This document shows positions 24,399 to 34,156 of a DNA stretch of 64,000 bases, in pieces. The notes beneath the pieces were generated by a model. It was given only the letters and a program-made list of their open reading frames with translations. It was not told the origin of the DNA and searched no databases. Every line of letters starts with the position of its first letter. The stretch's first letter is position 1. Position numbers and translations under genes: made by a program. The stretch lies in assembly GCF_040196175.1 (NCBI RefSeq), contig NZ_JBEFNF010000003.1, forward strand, positions 62,001-126,000, read 5' to 3'. The DNA comes from Halospina sp040196175 (GTDB lineage Bacteria > Pseudomonadota > Gammaproteobacteria > Pseudomonadales > Oleiphilaceae).

Positions 24399-26348
24399 AT
24401 GCTCAATCCCGACGCACTGAACCAGCTCAAACAGCTCCGCACCGATATCCAGTCCGACAAGGCGCTGTTTGCCGGCACCATTAAGCGCGTAACCGGCCGC
24501 TTTGGTTTCGTTACCCTTGATGACGGCCGCGACATCTATCTACCTAAGGACGAAGCCCAGAAGGTATTGCTGGGTGATCGCGTCCAGATCCAGATCACCG
24601 AGGGCAATGACGGTAAACAAGCGGGTGAGCTTGAAACTGTCGATGAGCGGGTCCTGGATTCTTTCGTCGGCCAATACGTCGTCAGAGGCAAAGGCCACTT
24701 TGTGGCGCCAGACATCAACGGCCTGAGCCGATGGTTCTTCGTACCCCCGAAACAGCGTAACGACGCGAAGCATGGCGATTTCGTCCATGCCCGAGTAACA
24801 CGCCACCCCTTCAGTAGCGGCAATGCCCAGGCCGAGGTGCTGAGCGTCATTGGCAACGAATCGGACCCAGGCATCGAACGTGGCTACGCCGTGGCCAAGT
24901 ACCAGCTGCGCGACGAATGGCCCGAGACCGTGAACGAGGAGGTGGCAACCCTCTCGGAAACCGCCATTGAACAGGCCACCACCGGGCGTGAGGATCTGAC
25001 GGACCTACCCTTTGTGACCATTGATGCCCCCAGCACCCAGGATATGGACGACGCCGTGATGGCTCAGGCGCTACCCGGGGGCGGCTGGCGCCTGTGTATC
25101 GCCATTGCGGACCCAGCGGCACTGCTGCCGGAAGACGGCGCCACCGAGCAGGAAGCGCGGTTGCGCGCCAGCTCCGCCTACTTTCCCGGCCAGCCCAGGG
25201 CCATGCTGCCATCGGCCATCAGCCAGGATCTGGGCTCACTCATGGCGGGCAAAGACCGGTTGGCACTTGTCTGTGACCTGCGGCTGGACGCCCAAGGCAA
25301 CATGGGCGATTACCAACTACAGGCCGCCACCATCCGCTCTCACGCCAAACTTGCCTACGAAAGCGTGGCCGCCCTTTTTGAGGGCCGGACCGACGAGGAG
25401 ATCCAGGCGCTGAACGACACCACCCTGGAGAGCCTCAACCAGCTCAAATCCGTGGGCGAGACCCTGCGCCAGTGGCGCGAGACCAACGCCCTGGTCAACG
25501 AGGAACGGCCGGATTACCGCATCCGGCTGGATGAGAATCGCAAGATCCGAAGCATTGAAAAACGCTACCAGACCAGTGCCCACCGTCTGATCGAGGAATG
25601 CATGATCGCGGCCAACCGTTGCGCGGCGGACTTCCTGCAACAGCGCAGCGGCGATGGACTCTTCATCACCCACGCAGGCGTGCGGGACGAGAAAGCGGAT
25701 AATATCCGCCAGCTACTGGAGCAGCACTGCCCGGAATTGCTGGACCTCGATCCCACCACAGCGGAAGGCTTCACCAGCCTCGTTCGCCGAGCCTCGGCTC
25801 TGGAGACAGACCTACCGGTCAAGGCCATTGTGATGCGTCAGCTGGAACGGGCTGAAATGGCCACCGAGGCGGCCCCCCATCAGGGAATGGGCCTGGCCCT
25901 CTACACCACCATGACCTCGCCGCTGCGCAAGTACAGTGACTACTTTGTGCATCGGTTGATCCGCTACCACCTGGGCCTTGCCAGTAAACCCGAATGGGAT
26001 GACGCTGTACTCAAAGCGCTGCAGGAGTCGCAGTGGCAGCTGCGCCAAGCGGTGAACGAAATGGAGAACAGCCTCAAGTGCCAGTTCGCACCCAGCTTGG
26101 GGGAAGAACCATTGGAGGGCAGCATCGTTCAGGTGAACGCCGGAGGCTTCCAGGTGAAGCTCGACGATACAGGCCTCGTCGGCTTTGTGGCAGCACGCGA
26201 TCTACCGGAGAAGTTCAGCTTCGACCCGGTCACCCACACCATTACCAGCGATCAGCGCCGCTTCCGGCTGGATCAGCCGGTCACGGTGCGCTTCAAGGAA
26301 GTCGATGAGGAGCGCCGCCAGATCCGCTTCAACCTGGTCGACGCCTGA
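24399..26348 (+). CDS. rnb: Exoribonuclease II
   Basis: Processive 3'-to-5' exoribonuclease of 649 residues, close to the 644 of E. coli RNase II. Two N-terminal cold-shock-like RNA-binding domains (about 20-160, with GFVTLDDGRDIYLP) precede the RNB catalytic domain. There the four metal-binding Asp residues fall at 209, 215, 217 and 218 (IDAPSTQDMDD), the same spacing as in E. coli. A C-terminal S1 domain (about 565-645) contains GSIVQVNAGGFQVKL. The length and the absence of extra basic tails favour RNase II over RNase R. TATACT at 24351-24356 may be its -10 element, though the -35 is poor. It converges with hemH. Confidence 0.93.
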   Translation: MLNPDALNQLKQLRTDIQSDKALFAGTIKRVTGRFGFVTLDDGRDIYLPKDEAQKVLLGDRVQIQITEGNDGKQAGELETVDERVLDSFVGQYVVRGKGHFVAPDINGLSRWFFVPPKQRNDAKHGDFVHARVTRHPFSSGNAQAEVLSVIGNESDPGIERGYAVAKYQLRDEWPETVNEEVATLSETAIEQATTGREDLTDLPFVTIDAPSTQDMDDAVMAQALPGGGWRLCIAIADPAALLPEDGATEQEARLRASSAYFPGQPRAMLPSAISQDLGSLMAGKDRLALVCDLRLDAQGNMGDYQLQAATIRSHAKLAYESVAALFEGRTDEEIQALNDTTLESLNQLKSVGETLRQWRETNALVNEERPDYRIRLDENRKIRSIEKRYQTSAHRLIEECMIAANRCAADFLQQRSGDGLFITHAGVRDEKADNIRQLLEQHCPELLDLDPTTAEGFTSLVRRASALETDLPVKAIVMRQLERAEMATEAAPHQGMGLALYTTMTSPLRKYSDYFVHRLIRYHLGLASKPEWDDAVLKALQESQWQLRQAVNEMENSLKCQFAPSLGEEPLEGSIVQVNAGGFQVKLDDTGLVGFVAARDLPEKFSFDPVTHTITSDQRRFRLDQPVTVRFKEVDEERRQIRFNLVDA

Positions 26349-26360
26349 CCGCTTCCACTC

Positions 26361-27455
26361 CTACTGATCGGCCCCGAGTGCCTCAGCGCGCTCGCGGCTG
26401 ACCGTCAGCTCATCCGGATTGTTTTCAGGAAGCGTCCACCCCTGGAGGTGCTTTTCCACCAGTGTGGTAATCATGTCCAGATGATCCTCATCTGAGTTAA
26501 GCGCCGGAATGTAATGAAAATCCTCACCGCCGGCCTCCATAAAGTACTCCCGGTTTTCCTCATCGATTTCCTCAATGGTTTCCAGGCAGTCTGACGAAAA
26601 GCCAGGGCAGACCACATGGACCCGCTTCACGCCCTGGCCCGGTAATGACTTCATGGTCTCGTCGGTATAGGGCTGCAGCCACTCCTCATTGCCGAAGCGG
26701 GACTGGAAAGTGGTCATGTATTCACCCTCGCGCAGCCCCAGTCGCTTCGCCAGCAGGCGCGTGGTTTTATGACACTCACAGTGATAGGGGTCGCCGTTAA
26801 GCAGATAACGCTTGGGAACCCCATGGTAGGACAGCACCAGCATGTCCGGCCGGCCATTGTCATCCCAGAAGCGCTCAATTTTGCGCGCTACAGCCTCAAT
26901 GTATGGATCAAAATCATGATAATGGCTGATGAAGCGCAGATCCGGCAGCCAGCGCCGCTGCTGGAAGTCCTGAGCCAGCGCGTCAAAGGTGGAGCCGGTC
27001 GTGGAAGCGGAATACTGCGGGTACATCGGCAGCACCAGCAGCTGGCGCACGCCACGGCGTTGAAGGTCATCAATGGCGGAGGCAATCGATGGGTTGCCGT
27101 AGCGCATGGCGTAGGCCACCTCGATGTTCTGCCCATAGCGGAACTGCAAGCGCTGCTTCAGGCCTTCGCTCTGGCCCTTTGTATGCACCAGCAGCGGTGA
27201 CCCCTCCTCGCTCCAGACACTGCGATAACCTTCAGCAGATTTTTTCGGCCGAGTGCGCAGCACAATACCATGCAGAATCAGCCACCACAGAAGCCGCGGC
27301 AGCTCGATCACACGGGGATCCGAAAGGAACTGGTCCAGGTAGCGACGCAGCGCCGGCGTGGTTGGTTCGTCCGGCGTGCCCAGATTGGTGATAAGCACCC
27401 CCACCTTTGCCGGTTGGTCGTGGGTGAAGTGTTCACTCATGCCGCGGTATTTCAT
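26361..27455 (-). CDS. hemH: Ferrochelatase
   Basis: Inserts ferrous iron into protoporphyrin IX, the last step of haem synthesis. 364 residues when started at the ATG at 27455 (MKYRG, the common N-terminus in related bacteria). The frame is open for 44 more codons upstream, but these lack family resemblance and would run over the start of the divergent gene. Motifs: VGVLITNLGTPDEPT at the start, FLSDPRVIELPRLLW, LSYHGVPKRY with the metal-binding His, and the Glu-rich C-terminal segment VVCPGFSSDCLETIEEIDEE. Membrane-associated or soluble. It converges with rnb, with 12 bases between the stops. Confidence 0.96.
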   Translation of the reverse strand: MKYRGMSEHFTHDQPAKVGVLITNLGTPDEPTTPALRRYLDQFLSDPRVIELPRLLWWLILHGIVLRTRPKKSAEGYRSVWSEEGSPLLVHTKGQSEGLKQRLQFRYGQNIEVAYAMRYGNPSIASAIDDLQRRGVRQLLVLPMYPQYSASTTGSTFDALAQDFQQRRWLPDLRFISHYHDFDPYIEAVARKIERFWDDNGRPDMLVLSYHGVPKRYLLNGDPYHCECHKTTRLLAKRLGLREGEYMTTFQSRFGNEEWLQPYTDETMKSLPGQGVKRVHVVCPGFSSDCLETIEEIDEENREYFMEAGGEDFHYIPALNSDEDHLDMITTLVEKHLQGWTLPENNPDELTVSRERAEALGADQ

Positions 27456-27544
27456 ACGGTTGGATTCCCCGTTGTACTGGAATGGATTGACTTGAGTCCC
27501 ATACGCACCATCATGAAAGCTGGTTTCCTGCAGGAGGCGACTCG

Positions 27545-28012
27545 ATGACCGCCAAGCAACTTCTGATCGTTGCCCATACGCCCTCACCCAATACCTCGCG
27601 CATGGCGGAGGCGGTTGTCAGGGGTGCCCACCACAAGGATATCGAAAACGTCGAGGCCCAGCACCTACCTCCCCTGCAAGCAGGCCCGGATGATGTCCTT
27701 GCAGCGGACGCGATCATTCTCGGCACCACGGAGAATCTCGGAACCATGAGCGGTGCGCTAAAAGATTTTTTTGACCGGATCTATTACCCCTGCCTGGAAC
27801 AGACACAGGCTCTGCCTTTTGCCAGTTTCGTGCGGGCTGGGAAGGACGGCACCGGAACCCTGAGAGCCATCAGCAGCATCACCACAGGGCTCCGCTGGCG
27901 GGCCATTCAGGAACCTCTGCTCTGCCACGGAGAGTTTCAGGAGGAATTCATAACCCAGTGTGAGGAGCTGGGATTATACATGGCGGCAGGATTGGATGCG
28001 GGCATGTTCTAA
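27545..28012 (+). CDS. Flavodoxin-fold NAD(P)H-dependent oxidoreductase-like protein
   Basis: 155 residues. The N-terminus (LLIVAHTPSPNTSRMAEAVVRGA) has the flavodoxin-like FMN phosphate loop with the Ser/Thr cluster. The second FMN contact is seen in DAIILGTTENLGTMSGALKDFFDRIYY. It belongs to the family that includes flavodoxin-type quinone reductases, but the substrate cannot be inferred. It diverges from hemH, with 89 bases between starts, so both promoters must share that gap. Its stop codon lies within a nine-base inverted repeat that faces the convergent Spy-like gene. Confidence 0.75.
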   Translation: MTAKQLLIVAHTPSPNTSRMAEAVVRGAHHKDIENVEAQHLPPLQAGPDDVLAADAIILGTTENLGTMSGALKDFFDRIYYPCLEQTQALPFASFVRAGKDGTGTLRAISSITTGLRWRAIQEPLLCHGEFQEEFITQCEELGLYMAAGLDAGMF

Positions 28013-28050
28013 CGGGCGCCCCGATCCCTGGGGACAGTGAAGCGCCCGTT
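28011..28050. terminator. Inverted repeat between convergent genes
   Basis: AACGGGCGC at 28011-28019 and GCGCCCGTT at 28042-28050 are perfect nine-base arms around a 22-base loop, placed between the stop codons of two convergent genes. No clear T-run follows on either strand, so a termination role is plausible but unproven. Confidence 0.45.
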
Positions 28051-28069
28051 CGCGTTAAGCGGGTCTGCC

Positions 28070-28531
28070 TTACTTCTGACCTTGGCCTTGACTCCGCTGC
28101 TGCTGCATCTGCTGCTGCATACGCTGCATCTGTTGACGCTGCTTCTTCATCTGCTTTTCAAGTTCCTTGCGCTGCTTTTCGGTGAATACCGATTCCACAC
28201 GCGACTGCAGCAGAATACTCTCAGCGGTCATTTCACCGGTAAGTTCACCCAGCTTCTTGGCATCCTCGCGGATCGCCTGCTCGTCATAGTCCGGCCCAAC
28301 ACGGCCATCAAGCTTTTTCTGAAGCTGCTGGATCTCCTTCTGGGTATCTTGGATGTCACCCTGCATTTCATCAAGGATGCCGCGGATTTCTTCCTGCTGA
28401 TCATCGCTCAAATCAACCATCTTTGCCAGCTGATCCACCTGGTCACCACCCTGCTGACCCATCTGCTGGGCACCGGCGGTGAAGGCCATCGCCATGGCAA
28501 GGCCGGCGGCGAGGAGTCGGAAGGTTTTCAT
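28070..28531 (-). CDS. Spy/CpxP-like periplasmic protein with Gln/Met-rich tail
   Basis: 153 residues from the ATG at 28531 (MKTFRLLAAGLAMAMAFTAGAQQ, a clear signal peptide cleaved after AGA). The mature part is almost fully helical, with LSDDQQEEIRGILDEMQGDIQ and VESVFTEKQRKELEKQM matching the two LTxxQ-type repeats of the Spy/CpxP family of periplasmic chaperones and metal-stress proteins. The last 30 residues are nearly only Gln, Met, Lys and Arg. An earlier in-frame start at 28579 would bury the signal peptide and is unlikely. Lies upstream of, and on the same strand as, the cardiolipin synthase gene. The family call is from pattern only. Confidence 0.65.
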   Translation of the reverse strand: MKTFRLLAAGLAMAMAFTAGAQQMGQQGGDQVDQLAKMVDLSDDQQEEIRGILDEMQGDIQDTQKEIQQLQKKLDGRVGPDYDEQAIREDAKKLGELTGEMTAESILLQSRVESVFTEKQRKELEKQMKKQRQQMQRMQQQMQQQRSQGQGQK

Positions 28532-28633
28532 AGGGAACACTCCGGTTTTGGTGTTAATGATGTATGAGTTCGTGAGCATAACGCGACTCCAGGGGGTCTT
28601 TCACGCATTCAGTCCATCATTTCATTAACACTT

Positions 28634-30076
28634 TTACAGATAGGGCGACATCAGCCGCGCGATGCCGTTACGCAGCCGCACCGGAAGCCAGGCACTGCGC
28701 AGCTCATCCAGCCCAATCGGGTGCGCCCGGGCTCGCACCTGATCAACCAGCTGCTCCAGGGAGCGGGTCAGGCGTGGTTCGTAGCATTCCAGATTGCACT
28801 CGAAGTTCAGGCGCAAGCTGCGCGGGTCCCAGTTGGCGGAGCCGACCATGCACCAGCGGCCGTCGACCGTGAACAATTTGCTATGGTCAAACTCGCCAGG
28901 GCTGTACCAGACCCTGACGCCCCATTGGAGCAGCCCCTCAAGCTGGCCGCGGCAAGCCCAGTCCACTATGGGCAGATTGTTCCTCAACGGCAGCACCACA
29001 TCCACAGTAACGCCGCGCAGGGCCGCCGTTTTGAGCGCATCCTGGACAGTGGCGTCGGGCAGGAAATAGGGCGTCATGATCCGCACGTGATAGCGGGCTA
29101 AAGACAGCGCACCCACCATGATCTGGCGCAACGTATCCAGATTCTCGTCCGGCCCATCGGGAATAACGCGGCTAAGCGTGGCTCCGGGCGCATAGGGCCG
29201 GGGGAACCAACGCTTCCCGTTGAGCCGCTCTCGGCATGCGAACGCCCAGTCCTCGGCAAAGATTGTTTGGAGCTCGGCTACTACCGGGCCCTCAATGGCA
29301 AAATGAAGATCCCGGATAGGGTGCCGTGGCTGGGCCTCGATGCAGTTGCCGGCGTCAATATTAAGGCCGCCGCTGAATCCCAACAGGCCGTCCACCACCA
29401 GCATCTTGCGGTGGTTACGCAGGTTCATGAAGGGCATGGCCAAAGGAGTACGCGTGGGCATGAAGCGGGCATAGGGTACCCGCTCGCGGCGCAGATGCCG
29501 GATGATGGAGGGAATGGAATAGCGCAGCCCGACAGCGTCCACCAAAACCCGCACACTCACTCCGCGGCGCACGGCCTGCCCCAGACTCCGAGCGAAGTCC
29601 CGCCCTACGGAATCATTGCTGAAAATATAGGTGCTCAATGTGATGCTCTGCCGGGCGCCGGCGATAGCTTCGAGCATGCGGGGATAAGCTTCGTCGCCGT
29701 TGCTCAGGGGCGTGAGACGATTGCCAGTGAGCAGCGGCTGGCGCGAGACGTGATCGGCGAGGCGCGCCAGCGACCGCATCTCCCGCGGTAGTGCTCGCTC
29801 CCTATGTTCCGGGGCATAGGCACGCACCGCCGACCCCTGCTCCACCCTGGGCATTTCGCCGCGCAGCTCGGAGGCCCGGCGCCGGATGCGATTGATGCCG
29901 AACATCAGATAAAGCAGTGAGCCCATCAGCGGTGCCAGCCAGATAACACCAACCCAGGCTACGGCAGCGCGACTGTCCTCTTTACTGAGTATGGCATGGC
30001 CGGAGGCCGCAAGGGCCAGGCCCACGTAAAACACCGCGAACAGAGCAGCCAGTATGCCGCTGTCAGCTTCAACCAT
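28634..30076 (-). CDS. cls: Cardiolipin synthase (phospholipase D family)
   Basis: Makes cardiolipin from two phosphatidylglycerols at the inner membrane. 480 residues from the ATG at 30076, which has GGAGA eight bases before it; the open frame continues another kilobase upstream antisense to rapA, and that part is a shadow. Two N-terminal membrane helices (about 8-28 and 38-58) precede a double phospholipase-D core. HKD motif 1 is HRKMLVVD and motif 2 is HSKLFTVD, followed by GSANWDPRSL. Length and layout fit ClsA-type enzymes. A second, unrelated-looking PLD protein is at 38346-39770. Confidence 0.92.
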   Translation of the reverse strand: MVEADSGILAALFAVFYVGLALAASGHAILSKEDSRAAVAWVGVIWLAPLMGSLLYLMFGINRIRRRASELRGEMPRVEQGSAVRAYAPEHRERALPREMRSLARLADHVSRQPLLTGNRLTPLSNGDEAYPRMLEAIAGARQSITLSTYIFSNDSVGRDFARSLGQAVRRGVSVRVLVDAVGLRYSIPSIIRHLRRERVPYARFMPTRTPLAMPFMNLRNHRKMLVVDGLLGFSGGLNIDAGNCIEAQPRHPIRDLHFAIEGPVVAELQTIFAEDWAFACRERLNGKRWFPRPYAPGATLSRVIPDGPDENLDTLRQIMVGALSLARYHVRIMTPYFLPDATVQDALKTAALRGVTVDVVLPLRNNLPIVDWACRGQLEGLLQWGVRVWYSPGEFDHSKLFTVDGRWCMVGSANWDPRSLRLNFECNLECYEPRLTRSLEQLVDQVRARAHPIGLDELRSAWLPVRLRNGIARLMSPYL

Positions 30077-30235
30077 GCAGTGTCTCCGTACTGATGGGCG
30101 CCACGTCCGGCTCCTGTGAAGGCCTCTTTGCCGGCATTCTAGCCACGCCCGCCACCCCCGGCCAATCACGCATTGCAATAAGAAGGCATAGCCGCTACGT
30201 TTGCGCTCCCGAAAAACAGCCAGTCCGGAGTCTCC

Positions 30236-32890
30236 ATGACCTTCACAGTGGGCCAGCGCTGGGTCAGCCAGACCGAATCCGATCTCGGCCTTGGCCTGAT
30301 CACTGACGTCAGCGGCCGCCGCATCACCATTGCCTTCCCCGCCGCCGAGGAAGAACGCACCTACGCCATGGACAACGCCCCTCTTGCAAGGGTGCGCTAC
30401 CGCGTGGGAGAGACCCTCAGAGACCGTCACGAACGCGTACTGACCGTGCGTGAAGTGGAGGACTCCGAGGGCCTGTTCACCTACGAGTGTGAAGACGAGG
30501 CCGGCGAGCCGGTCACCCTGACCGAGGTTATGCTCAGCCCCCATGCACGCTTCGTACACCCGGAACAGCGCCTTTTCTGCGGCCAGTTTGACCGTAACGG
30601 CGACTTCCAGCTGCGCTACGCCACTCTGCAGCACCAGGCGCGACTTCAAGCTTCGCCGGCGCGCGGACTCATCGGCCCCCGAACCCAGCTGCTCCCGCAC
30701 CAGGTCGCGATTGGCGAACAGGCCGCGCGCCGCCCCCATCCGCGGCTGCTGCTGGCGGACGAGGCGGGCCTGGGCAAAACCATCGAGGCCGGCCTCATCC
30801 TTCATCGCCAGGTCATCACCGCCCAGGCCGAACGAGTGCTGATTGTGGTCCCGGATGCGCTCCTTACCCAGTGGTTCGTGGAGATGCGCCGACGCTTCAA
30901 CCTGCACTTCGCGCTCTTCAACCAGGAGCGCCTGGAAGCCGAGGAAGGTAACCCCTTTGAAAGCGAACAGTTTGTGCTCTGCCCTCTTTCCCTGCTCAGT
31001 GACAGCAACAGCAACCTGACCGCCGCAGAAGAAGCTGGCTGGGACCTGCTGGTGGTGGACGAGGCGCACCACCTGCATTGGACACCAGAGAAGGCCGACC
31101 CCGGCTACCGGGCTGTGGAACGACTCGCAGGGCGCATCCCAGGCGCACTCCTATTGACCGCCACCCCTGAACAAGTGGGCCTGGACAGCCACTTCGCGCG
31201 CCTGCGCCTGATCGATCCTGCCCGCTTCACAGACTATGGCGCCTTCCAGCAGACGGTGCGTGAACACGGGGGGCTGCCCGAGCAGCACCGGGTTCTTTTC
31301 CGTCACACCCGCGAAGACGTTGGCGGCTTCCCGGAACGGGTCGTGGAACCCGCCCCCCTGGAGGCAGAACCGGACTATACGAAACAGGCACAGCTGACCG
31401 GCCCCGAGGGCCTGTTCCCCGAGACCGGTATGGAAAGCGAGACCTGGCTTTCAAATGACCCCCGCGTCGCCTGGCTGCAGCAGATGCTCAAAGCCAACCG
31501 CAACCAGAAGGTCCTGGTGATCTGTGGCCACGCTGACACGGCCGAAACCCTCGAACACTTCCTGCAGCTGCGCGCCGGTATCCGCAGCGCTGCCTTCCAC
31601 GAGCGGCTGAGCATCATCGAGCGCGACCGCGCTGCCGCCTGGTTCGCGGACGACGAACAGGGCGCTCAGGCTCTGATCTGCTCCGAGATCGGCAGCGAGG
31701 GACGCAATTTCCAGTTCGCCCAGCACCTGGTTCTGTTCGACCTGCCCTGGAACCCGGACCTGCTGGAGCAACGAATTGGCCGGCTGGACCGCATCGGTCA
31801 GGGCGAGCAGATCCGGATCCATGTGCCCTACATCGGCGGCTCAGCACAGCAGGTGCTGTTCCATTGGTACCAGCAGGGCCTGAACGCGCTTCAAACCTAC
31901 TGCCCTACTGGGGTCGCAGTGCAGCACGAGGTTGAAGCACAGCTTGAAAGCGCGCTCCATAACCCGGAAGGGCCCCTGGATGAACTGCTGGCGGCAACAC
32001 GCAGTGCGCGTGAAACCCAGGAGCAAAAGCTACAGGAGGAGCGCCGCCTGATCGCCTCGCTCACTCGTGATGAGCAGGCAGCCGCCAATGCCTGCATCGA
32101 CACCATCCGGGAAGACGAGGCACCGGACGAGCTTGCTGCCTATCTGACCCAGCTGCTGGACCAGTACGGTATCGAGCATGAGGAAACCGGCAAAGAACAG
32201 TGGACCATCCGGCCCACAGACCACATGAAGACCGAACACTTCCCGCACCTGCCGGACGACGGTCTCAGCTTCACTCTGGAACGCGATCTGGCGCTGGCCC
32301 GGGAAGACCTCGCTTTCATGAGCTGGGAACACCCCATGATGCGTGACGCGATGAGCATGGTGACCGACTCCGAGCTTGGCAACGCCGCCCTCATAACCCT
32401 CGAGCTCAAGGGCGTGCAGCCCGGCACTCTGATGCTGGAGGCGCTCTACCGCGTTACAACTGCCGCGCCGCGATCCGTGGCCGTGGGCCGCTTCCTGCCG
32501 CTGGCCCCGGGCCGGTTGCTGCTGACCAGTGACGGCCGCGACCTGAGCGCCATGCTCACCCACGACAAGCTCAATCAGATCGGCGGCCGCATCAAGCGTA
32601 AAGACGCCCAGCAGATTCTGCCGCGCCTGCGTGACGATATTGAAGCCCTGCTGCCTGGTATCCGCGAAAAGGCCGAAGCTGATCTGCCGGAGACCATCGC
32701 CGACGCCAAAAAAGCTCTGGAAGCCCATTACAACGCAGAGATTGTGGCGCTACGGGAATTGAAGGCCTCCAGCGATGGGCTGAAAAACCAAGAAATTGAG
32801 GCGCTGGAAAACCAGCGCGAACAAGGCGCAGCCGCCATCGAGCGGGCTGGCGTGGAGCTGGAAGGGTTACGGATGGTACTGACCACCTGA
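30236..32890 (+). CDS. rapA: RNA polymerase-associated ATPase RapA
   Basis: Swi2/Snf2-type ATPase that binds RNA polymerase and helps recycle it after termination. 884 residues, about 80 shorter than E. coli RapA (968). The N-terminal tudor-like part begins MTFTVGQRWVSQTESDLGLG. Walker A is LADEAGLGKTIEAG (near 175-190), box II is DEAHHL (near 280), and helicase motifs V-VI are CSEIGSEGRNFQFAQHLVLFDLPWNPDLLEQRIGRLDRIGQ (near 480-520, shown in part). The C-terminal spacer and polymerase-binding domains are recognisable (DHMKTEHFPHLPDDGLSFTL). The divergent neighbour is cls. Confidence 0.95.
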   Translation: MTFTVGQRWVSQTESDLGLGLITDVSGRRITIAFPAAEEERTYAMDNAPLARVRYRVGETLRDRHERVLTVREVEDSEGLFTYECEDEAGEPVTLTEVMLSPHARFVHPEQRLFCGQFDRNGDFQLRYATLQHQARLQASPARGLIGPRTQLLPHQVAIGEQAARRPHPRLLLADEAGLGKTIEAGLILHRQVITAQAERVLIVVPDALLTQWFVEMRRRFNLHFALFNQERLEAEEGNPFESEQFVLCPLSLLSDSNSNLTAAEEAGWDLLVVDEAHHLHWTPEKADPGYRAVERLAGRIPGALLLTATPEQVGLDSHFARLRLIDPARFTDYGAFQQTVREHGGLPEQHRVLFRHTREDVGGFPERVVEPAPLEAEPDYTKQAQLTGPEGLFPETGMESETWLSNDPRVAWLQQMLKANRNQKVLVICGHADTAETLEHFLQLRAGIRSAAFHERLSIIERDRAAAWFADDEQGAQALICSEIGSEGRNFQFAQHLVLFDLPWNPDLLEQRIGRLDRIGQGEQIRIHVPYIGGSAQQVLFHWYQQGLNALQTYCPTGVAVQHEVEAQLESALHNPEGPLDELLAATRSARETQEQKLQEERRLIASLTRDEQAAANACIDTIREDEAPDELAAYLTQLLDQYGIEHEETGKEQWTIRPTDHMKTEHFPHLPDDGLSFTLERDLALAREDLAFMSWEHPMMRDAMSMVTDSELGNAALITLELKGVQPGTLMLEALYRVTTAAPRSVAVGRFLPLAPGRLLLTSDGRDLSAMLTHDKLNQIGGRIKRKDAQQILPRLRDDIEALLPGIREKAEADLPETIADAKKALEAHYNAEIVALRELKASSDGLKNQEIEALENQREQGAAAIERAGVELEGLRMVLTT

Positions 32891-33011
32891 GACGACCCGT
32901 GCGGTTGAAGGGGTCTCCTTCCACCCTCACATTGATAGGTAGCCTGAATCGTATCGGGCGCTGTGGCTTATCTCCATTTATAGCCCAGTCAAATACCAGA
33001 GGAGACCCGTA

Positions 33012-34124
33012 ATGAACAACACGGACAACACCCTTTTCGAACCCTACACGCTGGGTGATCTTGAACTACCCAACCGCATCGTCATGGCACCGCTGACCCG
33101 AGCCCGGGCCAGCCAGCCAGGCGACATCCCCAGTGACATGAACGCCCGCTATTACGCCCAGCGCGCCAGCGCCGGGCTGATCATCAGCGAGGCGACACAG
33201 GTCTCCCAGCAGGGGCAGGGCTACGCCTACACCCCTGGCATCTATACGCCAGAACAGGTAGCTGGCTGGCGCAAGGTAACAGACGCGGTACACGATGCGG
33301 GCGGACGCATGCACGCCCAGCTGTGGCATGTGGGGCGCATCTCCCACCCGCAACTGCAGCCCAATGGCGACCTGCCAGTGGCGCCGTCCGCTCTCAAACC
33401 GGAAGGCTCCCAGGTGTTCATCAGTGCTGAATCCGGCATGGTGGACATTCCCACACCACGCGCTCTGGAAGCTGACGAACTGCCTGACATCGCGGAACAG
33501 TTCCGCCGAGGCGCTGAAAACGCCCGTGAAGCCGGCTTCGATGGTATTCAAATCCACGCGGCCAACGGCTACCTTCTCGACCAGTTCATAAAGTCAGGTA
33601 CGAACCACCGCACCGACGAATACGGCGGCTCGGTTGAGAACCGCTTGCGGTTCCTGATGATGGTGGTGGAAGCGGTCAAGCAGGTGTGGCCTACGTCGCG
33701 CATTGGCATACGGGTCAGCCCCACCGGCAGCTTCGGCAGCATTTACGACGACGACCCGCTCAGCACCTTCCGAGCGCTGGCGCGCAAAGTGCAACAAGCA
33801 GGCCTCGCCTACATCGAAGTGGTAGAGGATTCGTTTCAGGGCAACCATGAGAACGGTCGCCCAGAATCAGTGATCGAGGCTATCCGCGAGGAGTTCAGCG
33901 GCAGCTACATTGGAAATGGAGCCTACAGCCGTGATGAGGCCATTGAGCGGATTAACGGCGGTCGCTGTGACCTGGCTTCCTTCGGTCGGCCTATTATCGC
34001 CAATCCGGATCTGGTCGAACGCTTCAGTCGCAATGCGGCGCTCAACGAATGGGACCACAGCACCTTCTATGGTGGTGATGAACGCGGCTACACCGACTAC
34101 CCAACACTGGAAGAGACCCAGTAA
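33012..34124 (+). CDS. nemA: Old Yellow Enzyme family alkene reductase
   Basis: FMN-dependent NAD(P)H oxidoreductase, 370 residues, that reduces activated C=C bonds of enals, enones or nitro compounds; NemA of E. coli reduces N-ethylmaleimide. Barrel features: LPNRIVMAPLTRARA with the Thr that tunes FMN, AQLWHVGRISHP, GFDGIQIHAANGYLLDQFIKSGTN (substrate-binding His and Asn), NRLRFLMMVVEAV, and SFGRPIIANPDLVERF. GGAGACCCGTA precedes the ATG. No NemR-type regulator lies beside it. The gene name is given on family grounds; the real substrate is not known. Confidence 0.88.
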   Translation: MNNTDNTLFEPYTLGDLELPNRIVMAPLTRARASQPGDIPSDMNARYYAQRASAGLIISEATQVSQQGQGYAYTPGIYTPEQVAGWRKVTDAVHDAGGRMHAQLWHVGRISHPQLQPNGDLPVAPSALKPEGSQVFISAESGMVDIPTPRALEADELPDIAEQFRRGAENAREAGFDGIQIHAANGYLLDQFIKSGTNHRTDEYGGSVENRLRFLMMVVEAVKQVWPTSRIGIRVSPTGSFGSIYDDDPLSTFRALARKVQQAGLAYIEVVEDSFQGNHENGRPESVIEAIREEFSGSYIGNGAYSRDEAIERINGGRCDLASFGRPIIANPDLVERFSRNAALNEWDHSTFYGGDERGYTDYPTLEETQ

Positions 34125-34137
34125 GGAAGTGACGACG

Positions 34138-34156
34138 GGAGGCGGTTTACGCCTCC
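34138..34156. terminator. Hairpin between convergent genes
   Basis: GGAGGCG-GTTTA-CGCCTCC is a perfect seven-base-pair stem just after the alkene reductase stop; it also covers the stop codon of the convergent small gene. No T-run follows, so it is at best a weak terminator. Confidence 0.4.

Noticed and set aside
28634..31078. Extension of the cardiolipin synthase frame to 814 codons
   Set aside because: The extra upstream part is antisense to rapA; the ATG at 30076 has a good ribosome-binding site and matches the family N-terminus.
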